Shown: in pieces, positions 1 to 5,385 of the stretch | Layout of the letters: the number at the start of each line of letters is the position of its first letter | Position numbering within the stretch: the first letter of the stretch is position 1 | NCBI GenBank assembly: GCA_022560365.1 | Contig: JADFTG010000064.1 | Span: forward strand, 1-6,790 | Length of the DNA stretch: 6,790 bases | Origin: Chloroflexota bacterium | GTDB taxonomy: Bacteria; Chloroflexota; Dehalococcoidia; SM23-28-2; RBG-16-64-32 | Direction: 5' to 3' | Translations under genes and position numbers: made by a program | The notes under the pieces: generated by a model | The model's input: only the letters and a program-made list of their open reading frames with translations | What the model was told of the DNA's origin: nothing | Databases searched by the model: none

Positions 1-449
1 TCGAGCGCGGTCGCGGCGACCCGCTGAGCGAGCCGCGCGATCGCTCGCACGGCCCAGCCCGGCGTGAGGTCGGGCAGGTAGACCGCCAGCGGGATCTTGC
101 GTCCGCGCGCCGCCAGCGCCACCGGGAAGCTGGCGTAACCGCCGGTGGAGAACACGACCTGCGGTTCGAAATCACCGAGGATCGTGCGGGCCTGCCGCAC
201 TCCGGCGGCGATCTTCGCCGCGTTGGCCGCCATCTGCCAGGGCATGCGGCCCCGGATCGGCGCCGCGCTGACTTCCCGGAAGGGGATCGCGGTGCGCTCG
301 ACGATCTGCGACTCGTTGCCCGCCAGCGTGCCGACGTACAGCAGGTCCAGAGCTTCACCGGTCGGCAGCTGCTCGCGCACCGCTTCCGCGACGCTGAGCG
401 CCGGGTACACGTGCCCCCCGGTGCCACCGCCACTGAGGACTAGCCTCAC
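1..449 (-). CDS. murG: MurG, UDP-GlcNAc:lipid I N-acetylglucosaminyltransferase, N-terminal part (3' end beyond left edge)
   Basis: MurG transfers GlcNAc from UDP-GlcNAc to undecaprenyl-PP-MurNAc-pentapeptide (lipid I), making lipid II at the inner face of the membrane. About 149 codons are visible of a protein usually near 350-380 residues. This covers most of the N-terminal acceptor and membrane-binding Rossmann domain; the UDP-GlcNAc-binding C-terminal domain is outside the window. The first glycine loop GGGTGGHVYPAL is at residues 7-18 and the second, TGGYASFP, at 102-109. Where most MurG proteins read HEQN followed by a PG segment, this one reads VYLPDLTPG at 123-131. The start is GTG at 449-447. 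It overlaps the ftsW stop as GTGA, follows a purine-rich ribosome binding site, and puts the first glycine loop at the usual distance from the N-terminus. It is the last gene seen in the operon; murC or later dcw genes would be expected beyond the left edge. The family call is secure. Confidence 0.96.
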   Translation of the reverse strand, partial: MRLVLSGGGTGGHVYPALSVAEAVREQLPTGEALDLLYVGTLAGNESQIVERTAIPFREVSAAPIRGRMPWQMAANAAKIAAGVRQARTILGDFEPQVVFSTGGYASFPVALAARGRKIPLAVYLPDLTPGWAVRAIARLAQRVAATAL

Positions 450-1648
450 GCCGGCCCCCTCTCGAAGGCCGGCCTGCGTTGCCGCCCGCGCGCCGCACGG
501 GCGGTCGCTCGCGCTTTCGGTTTCTTATGCTCGCGGTACGTCGCTTCGTTCGAATAACGTGAGACGCTGAGGAGAATGCCAACGCCCGCCATCAGGCTGA
601 TTAGCGCCGACCCACCGTAGCTCAAGAACGGCAGCGGCACGCCCGTCAGCGGGATCGTGCGTGTGACCCCGGCGATGTTAATCAGCGTCTGGTACGAGAT
701 CCAGGCGATGATCCCGACACCCAGCAGCAGCGCGAAGTTGTCGTTCGATTTGAGTGTCACCTTGAGCGCCCTGAAGAGGAAGAACCCGAAGAGCGCCAGG
801 ATGCCCATGAGCCCGATGAAGCCGATCTCCTCGCCGAGGATGGCGAAGACACCGTCCGTGTGCGCGCCCGGCAGATAGAGGTGCTTCTGGCGGCTCTCCG
901 CCCAGCCGATGCCAAACGGCCCGCCGCTGCCGAGCGCTATCAGCAGCTGGATGATCTGGAAGCCGAAACCCTGCGGGTCATCCTCGGGCCGGAAGAAGCT
1001 CGCCAGGCGGTCGAGCTGATACTCCCGCGTCGTGATCACCATGTAGCTCAGCGCGCTCCCTGCGCCGAGGAGCAGCGCCAGGTGTGTGATCGGCGCACCT
1101 GCCACGAAGAACAGCGTGCAGGCGACGAGGACGATGATTACCGTTGTCCCCATGTCCGGCTCGGCGATGATCAGCGCCCCGACGACGCTGAGCAGCAGCA
1201 CGAACGGCACGAACCCCAGCGAGAACTGCTTGATGTCCTGCCCGCGGCTCGCCAGCCAGGCCGCCACATAGACGATCACAGCCAGCTTCGCGAACTCGCT
1301 CGGCTGCACTGAGACCGGCCCGTAGACGAGCCAGCGCGCCGCGCCGTTGCGCTCGACCCCGAGCGGCGACAGCACGAGCAGCAGTCCCAGCAGCGCGATC
1401 GCCAGCATCGGCACGCTCAGCGCCCGCAGCCGGTTGTAGTCGAGGCGCATGAAGAACACCAGCGCCGCCACTCCTATCAGAGCGAACACCGCGTGGCGTG
1501 CCACGAAGTAGTTCGGGTCACCGTACTCGTTGTAGGCGACGGCGAAACTCGACGTGTACACGGCCAGCAGACCAGCGATCAGCAGCATCGCCGTCGCCAC
1601 CATCAGGTGGTAGTCCGGCTGTCCGGCGCGCAGGCTGCCCGCGCGCAC
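446..1648 (-). CDS. ftsW: FtsW, septal SEDS-family peptidoglycan glycosyltransferase (lipid II polymerase)
   Basis: FtsW is an integral membrane protein of the SEDS family that polymerises lipid II into glycan strands at the septum, working with a class B PBP. The product is 400 residues, normal for the family. About ten hydrophobic segments are visible, roughly at 17-35, 52-68, 78-96, 118-133, 144-162, 167-184, 186-205, 278-296, 305-327 and 342-363. SEDS signatures are QPSEFAKL (115-122), EPDMGTT (163-169), SRQKHLYLPGAHTD (252-265) and PLPFLSYGG (338-346). D265 matches the catalytic aspartate of the large extracellular loop. The last 30 or so residues are a basic, probably cytoplasmic tail (KKPKARATARAARGRQRR). 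The start is GTG at 1648, 11 bp after the murD stop, with no strong ribosome binding site. A later ATG at residue 16 would cut off the PDY segment often present before the first helix, so GTG is preferred. FtsW is chosen over RodA because of its place between murD and murG and because ftsI is in the same operon. Confidence 0.95.
   Translation of the reverse strand: MRAGSLRAGQPDYHLMVATAMLLIAGLLAVYTSSFAVAYNEYGDPNYFVARHAVFALIGVAALVFFMRLDYNRLRALSVPMLAIALLGLLLVLSPLGVERNGAARWLVYGPVSVQPSEFAKLAVIVYVAAWLASRGQDIKQFSLGFVPFVLLLSVVGALIIAEPDMGTTVIIVLVACTLFFVAGAPITHLALLLGAGSALSYMVITTREYQLDRLASFFRPEDDPQGFGFQIIQLLIALGSGGPFGIGWAESRQKHLYLPGAHTDGVFAILGEEIGFIGLMGILALFGFFLFRALKVTLKSNDNFALLLGVGIIAWISYQTLINIAGVTRTIPLTGVPLPFLSYGGSALISLMAGVGILLSVSRYSNEATYREHKKPKARATARAARGRQRRPAFERGPA
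455..463 (-). promoter_or_regulatory. Ribosome binding site of murG
   Basis: The minus strand reads GAGAGGGGG, ending 5 nt before the GTG start of murG and lying inside the last codons of ftsW. It is a good purine-rich match to a Shine-Dalgarno sequence. It supports the GTG start at 449 and suggests independent initiation in addition to coupling through the GTGA overlap. Confidence 0.75.
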
Positions 1649-1659
1649 GCGCTCGGCTT

Positions 1660-3051
1660 CTATGGCTGCACCTCGCGAAGGCTGCTCACCAGCTCGCGGA
1701 AGTGGTTTCCGCGTTCCTCGAAGTTGTCGTAAGCGTCGTAGCTTGTGCAGGCTGGCGAGAGCAGCACGACGTCTCCCGTCTGCGTCAGTCCGGCGGCGGC
1801 CTGCACGGCTTCGTCCATCGTCTCGACGCGAACGGTCTGCAGGCTTCCGGCCGCTGCCAACGCGTCCTGCAGCTTGCCGGCCGCCTCGCCGAAGAGAACG
1901 ACGGCCCGGCAGCGTTTCTGCGCTTCGGCCGCCAGATCCTCCAGGGGAAGCTCCTTGTCGCGTCCGCCCATGAGCAGGACGACCGGCTCGTCAAAAGAGC
2001 GGATGCCGGCGAGCGTGCGCTCGGGCGTCGTGGCGATGCTGTCGTTGAAGTAGGAGACGCCATCGGCTTCGGCCACGAACTCGAGCCGATGCTTCATGCC
2101 GCCGAAGGCGCGCACGCCGATCGCGACTGCCGCCGGCGACGCGCCACAGGCCAGCGCGATAGCGGCGGCGGCGACTGCATTCTCGCGGTTGTGTTCGCCG
2201 CGCAGACGGACGTCGTCGAGTGCGAAGAGCGGCTGCTCGTTGTCGTTCCAGCGCCAGATCGCGGTCCCGTCGCGGACGAAGACCGCGTCGCCGGGCGCGG
2301 CGTCGGTCATGCTGAACCAGGCCAGCCGCCCGTGCACTTTTGCCGCCAGCGCCCGCGTCTCGGCGTTGTCGTAGCCTAGCACCGCGATGTCGTCCGCCTC
2401 CTGGAAGGCCAGGATGCGGGCCTTGAGCGCGCGGTAGTCGTCCCAGTGGAAGCGGTCCAGGTGGTTAGGCGTGATGTTGAGCACGGCGGCGATGTGCGGG
2501 CTGCGCTCCACCAGCTGCAGCTGCGTGTGGCTGACCTCCAGCACGGACCAGGTGTATGGCCGGATGTCCGCCAGGTGGTCGAGCAGACCGACGCCGATGT
2601 TGCCGCCGACGAAGATGTCGCGGTCGTCCGCCTTTAGCATCTCGCTGACGAGCGCCGTCGTCGTCGACTTGCCGCTCGACCCGGTGATGCCGACTATCGG
2701 CCCCGGGCAGAGCTCGAAGAAGAGGCCGACCATCGAGAGGAAGGGCACGCCGTGGTCGCGTGCCGTCTTCAACTGCGGCAGGTTCAGCGGCACTCCCTGC
2801 GAGACGAATAGTGCTTCCGCCGCCGCGATCGCTGTTTCGTCGTTCGTGCCGAGCGAGAGGTTTACGCCCAGCCACTCGACGTCGCGCAGCCGCTCGGCCA
2901 ACCGCTCTCGCGTCTTCGAGTCGGATACGGTGACCTCGGCGTGGTGGCGCGAGAGGAAGCGCACCATGTCGACGCCCTCGACGCCCAGGCCGACGACGGT
3001 CACGCGCTTGTCCGTGAAGTCGAATTCGAGAAGTCGTCGCGTGTCGATCAT
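1660..3051 (-). CDS. murD: MurD, UDP-N-acetylmuramoyl-L-alanine:D-glutamate ligase
   Basis: MurD is the cytoplasmic ATP-dependent ligase that adds D-Glu to UDP-MurNAc-L-Ala. The protein is 463 residues, typical for the family. Three domains are visible. The N-terminal Rossmann fold holds VVGLGVEG (19-26). The central ATPase domain holds the P-loop TGSSGKSTT (123-131, K128), a likely Mg-binding glutamate E172, NHLDR (196-200), and K210 in YRALK, which aligns with the carbamylated lysine K198 of E. coli MurD. The linker carries GEHNRENAVAA (285-295). The C-terminal domain has NDSIATT (336-342), GGRDK (362-366) and LSPACTSYD (431-439), followed by NFEERG (443-448). S437 and F444 align with the D-Glu-contacting S415 and F422 of E. 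coli. Ile339 replaces the usual Lys of NDSK. The reading frame stays open to 3282, but ATG 3051 is chosen because it overlaps the mraY stop as ATGA and has GGAGG 7 nt upstream; the extension would overlap mraY by 77 codons. Confidence 0.97.
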   Translation of the reverse strand: MIDTRRLLEFDFTDKRVTVVGLGVEGVDMVRFLSRHHAEVTVSDSKTRERLAERLRDVEWLGVNLSLGTNDETAIAAAEALFVSQGVPLNLPQLKTARDHGVPFLSMVGLFFELCPGPIVGITGSSGKSTTTALVSEMLKADDRDIFVGGNIGVGLLDHLADIRPYTWSVLEVSHTQLQLVERSPHIAAVLNITPNHLDRFHWDDYRALKARILAFQEADDIAVLGYDNAETRALAAKVHGRLAWFSMTDAAPGDAVFVRDGTAIWRWNDNEQPLFALDDVRLRGEHNRENAVAAAAIALACGASPAAVAIGVRAFGGMKHRLEFVAEADGVSYFNDSIATTPERTLAGIRSFDEPVVLLMGGRDKELPLEDLAAEAQKRCRAVVLFGEAAGKLQDALAAAGSLQTVRVETMDEAVQAAAGLTQTGDVVLLSPACTSYDAYDNFEERGNHFRELVSSLREVQP

Positions 3052-4013
3052 GAGTAAACCTCCAGCGCCAGCGCCACGCCGACCAGCGCGCCGAGCAGAC
3101 CGACGACCCAGAAGCGGACCGTCGTCTGCACTTCGCTCCAGCCGCCTTCTTCGAAGTGATGGTGGATCGGTGTCTTGCGGAAGATTCGCTTGCCGCCGGT
3201 CAGTTGGAAGTAGGCGACCTGCAGGCCGACGGAGGCGCCCTCGATCACGAAGATGATCCCGATCAGCGGCAGGACCAGCCACTGGCCTGTCATGAAGGCG
3301 ACGACGGCGAGCGCGCCGCCCAGCGCCAGCGCCCCCGTATCACCCATGAACACGCGCGCCGGGTAGGCGTTATGCCACAGGAAGCCGGCACAGGCGGCCG
3401 CGGCAGTGAAGGAGAACGCGCCGAGAAACATCTGCTCCTGGTGCAGCGCCAGGATCCCGTAAGCAGAGAACGCAATCGCCAGCGTCCCCGCCGCCAGGCC
3501 GTCCAGCCCGTCCGTGACGGCGACGCCGCCGGCGGTCAGGACAACGACGCCGATGGCGATCGGCACGTAGAGCCAGCCCAGGTCGTGGCGTCCCTCGTAC
3601 GGTACGTTGACTGTCTGCAACTCCAGGAACTCGTACAGGCCGATCGCGGCGCCAACGCCGATAGCGATGAACGCGAGGAGCTTCACGCGCCGCTGGAGCG
3701 CCGCCTGGCGCCGTCCTTCCAGCGACCCGAGGTCATCGACGAAGCCCACCGCGGCGAGGCTGCCACCGACGAGCAGCGGCAGACCGATCGAGTAACGGCC
3801 GAAGAAGTTGGCGGCAAGCGTGAAGGCGGCGATCGTCAGCACGATGAGCAGCCCGCCCATCGTCGGCGTGCCCGCCTTCGCCTGGTGCGTCTCCGGTGCC
3901 CACTCGCTGATCTCCTTGCCGACGTTCTGCCGGCGCAAGAGAGCGACCGTGGGATACCCCGCCGCCACCGTCGCTGCCAACGTCATCGCCGCCAGTACCA
4001 GTGCATAGATCAT
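3048..4013 (-). CDS. mraY: MraY, phospho-N-acetylmuramoyl-pentapeptide transferase (lipid I synthase)
   Basis: MraY transfers phospho-MurNAc-pentapeptide from UDP to undecaprenyl phosphate, forming lipid I in the cytoplasmic membrane. The product has 321 residues, close to the shorter Gram-positive-type MraY and below the 360 of E. coli. It shows about ten hydrophobic segments. Signature stretches are HQAKAGTPTMGG (43-54), FVDD (91-94, paired aspartates D93 and D94), VTDGLDGLAAG (166-176), LWHNAYPARVFMGDTGALALGG (212-233, with N215 and D225 matching active-site positions) and TPIHHHFE (281-288, the HHH motif). The Asn normally preceding TDGLDG, as in NLTDGLDG, is Ala165 here. The start ATG at 4013 overlaps the murF stop as ATGA, with a weak GGAA element 7 nt upstream at 4021-4024. 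The family call is secure, since WecA and other polyprenyl-phosphate transferases lack this HHH and GTPTMGG combination. Confidence 0.96.
   Translation of the reverse strand: MIYALVLAAMTLAATVAAGYPTVALLRRQNVGKEISEWAPETHQAKAGTPTMGGLLIVLTIAAFTLAANFFGRYSIGLPLLVGGSLAAVGFVDDLGSLEGRRQAALQRRVKLLAFIAIGVGAAIGLYEFLELQTVNVPYEGRHDLGWLYVPIAIGVVVLTAGGVAVTDGLDGLAAGTLAIAFSAYGILALHQEQMFLGAFSFTAAAACAGFLWHNAYPARVFMGDTGALALGGALAVVAFMTGQWLVLPLIGIIFVIEGASVGLQVAYFQLTGGKRIFRKTPIHHHFEEGGWSEVQTTVRFWVVGLLGALVGVALALEVYS
3059..3063 (-). promoter_or_regulatory. Ribosome binding site of murD
   Basis: The minus strand reads GGAGG, 7 nt before the ATG at 3051 and inside the last codons of mraY. It is the best Shine-Dalgarno match in the window, and it decides the murD start against the longer open frame that runs to 3282. 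Confidence 0.85.
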
Positions 4014-5383
4014 CCAGAGGTTCCGTCAGGCTTACTGGTGAGCGCGTCCACGAGGCTCTCCAGGCCGACCGCGCGCGAGGCCTTGACCAGCACGTGGTCA
4101 CCCTCGCGCAGCTCGTTGCGCAGCGCCTTGGCCGCCTCGTCCGCTGATTGGATTAGCGTTGCGTCCTGACCTGCCGCGCGCGCCTCTTCGGCGAGCACAC
4201 GGGCGTCGTCGCCGACGACGTAGAGGGCGTCGCAGCGTCCCTTTGTGTACCGGCCGACGCGACGGTGCCCTTCCTCCTCGGCGGCGCCCAATTCGCGCAT
4301 ATGACCGAGCACGGCGATGCGCCGGCCCGGCAGCTCCGCGAGCAGGTCGAGCGCGGCGACCATCGAATCCGGGCTCGCGTTGTAGCTGTCGTCGATGATC
4401 GTGCAGCCGTTGACGCCTCCACGCACGGTCAGTCGCAGGGCGGCGCGGGCCTCGGCCAGCGCCGCCACGATCTCCTTGAGCGACATTCCTTCGCCCAGCG
4501 CGACGGCGGTCGCGGCCAGCGCCGGGTAGACGTGGTGGCGCCCGGGCAACGGGCACTCCGCGCGCACGCTCTTGCCCTCGTGCGTGATCGTGAAGCTGAT
4601 GCCGTCCAGGCCGCGCGTCTCGATGTCGGAGCCGCGGACGTCGCATTGCTCTCCGAGGCCGAAGAGTAGCGTGCGGGCCTTGGTCCAGCGGGCCATCACC
4701 GTCACCCGCGGATCATCGCCGTTGAGGACCGCCAGGCCGTCCGCCGGCAGCGCTTCGACCAGCTCCGCTTTCGCCGCGCCGATCGCGCCGATCGACCCCG
4801 CGCGCTCCATGTGCACCGGCCCGACGTTCGTCACGACGCCTACGTCAGGCGCGGCGATGTCCGCCAGGAGCTCGATGTCGCCCGGCACGTACATGCCGAA
4901 CTCGAGAACGGCCCGCTCGTGCTCCTTCGTAAGCTGCAGGAGCGTCAGCGGTATTCCGATCTCCGTGTTGATGTTGGCCTCACTCTTGAGCGTTCGGTAA
5001 TGGCTGGAGAGCACGGCCGCCGTCAGTTCTTTACACGTTGTCTTGCCCACGCTGCCCGTGATTCCGACAACGCGGACGTCGTGCCGGCGGCGCCAGAACG
5101 AAGCGAGCCGTTGCAGCGCGCCCAGCGGGTCGCTGACGTGGAAGACGGCGCGCCCGCCTGCCTCCACCGGCCGCGAGACGACCGCGCCGGCGGCGCCGGA
5201 CTTGAAGGCGTCCGGGACGAAGTCGTGCGCGTCGTAATTCTCGCCGCGCAGAGCGAAGAAGAGGTCGCCCTCCGCCGCTTTTCGCGAATCGATGATGCCG
5301 CGGCGGAACGTTGCGCCTTCAGGCGCGCGCGCGGCGACGAGCGTTCCGGCGGTCCCTTCGAGGATGTCGTTGACTGTAAGCAT
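4010..5383 (-). CDS. murF: MurF, UDP-MurNAc-tripeptide:D-alanyl-D-alanine ligase
   Basis: MurF is the cytoplasmic ATP-dependent ligase that adds D-Ala-D-Ala to UDP-MurNAc-tripeptide, completing the pentapeptide. It has 457 residues, a normal length. The N-terminal substrate domain has DSR (32-34). The ATPase domain has the P-loop TGSVGKTT (109-116, K114), NINTEIGIPLTLL (137-149), EFGM (161-164), VGPVHMERAGS (187-197) and K205 in AAKAEL, the likely carbamylated lysine. GRHHVYPALAA (281-291) marks the domain junction. The C-terminal domain has DDSYNASPDSM (331-341), LGHMRELG (359-366) and VLVKASRAVGLE (431-442). DDSYNASP identifies MurF rather than MurE, which carries DNPR and DYAHTP motifs. 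Two oddities are HHVYP where HNxxN is usual, and His361 where most proteins have GDM. The start ATG at 5383 lies 2 bp after the ftsI stop, with AGGA 6 nt upstream. Confidence 0.96.
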   Translation of the reverse strand: MLTVNDILEGTAGTLVAARAPEGATFRRGIIDSRKAAEGDLFFALRGENYDAHDFVPDAFKSGAAGAVVSRPVEAGGRAVFHVSDPLGALQRLASFWRRRHDVRVVGITGSVGKTTCKELTAAVLSSHYRTLKSEANINTEIGIPLTLLQLTKEHERAVLEFGMYVPGDIELLADIAAPDVGVVTNVGPVHMERAGSIGAIGAAKAELVEALPADGLAVLNGDDPRVTVMARWTKARTLLFGLGEQCDVRGSDIETRGLDGISFTITHEGKSVRAECPLPGRHHVYPALAATAVALGEGMSLKEIVAALAEARAALRLTVRGGVNGCTIIDDSYNASPDSMVAALDLLAELPGRRIAVLGHMRELGAAEEEGHRRVGRYTKGRCDALYVVGDDARVLAEEARAAGQDATLIQSADEAAKALRNELREGDHVLVKASRAVGLESLVDALTSKPDGTSG

Positions 5384-5385
5384 GA

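Noticed and set aside
1498..2379. 293-codon open frame on the plus strand, antisense to the starts of ftsW and the end of murD
   Set aside because: It spans two verified genes on the other strand and shows no domain, signal peptide or sensible hydrophobic pattern. It is an antisense shadow.
3052..3282. In-frame 77-codon N-terminal extension of murD
   Set aside because: It would overlap the conserved end of mraY, including its HHH region, and adds Arg- and Gly-rich sequence before the normal MurD N-terminus. ATG 3051 has a strong GGAGG site and an ATGA overlap.
3156..4169. 337-codon open frame on the plus strand, antisense to mraY and the end of murF
   Set aside because: It lies opposite mraY, which has complete catalytic motifs. 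Its translation is rich in Arg, Asp, Glu and Gln with no recognisable motif, as expected for an antisense frame in GC-rich coding DNA.
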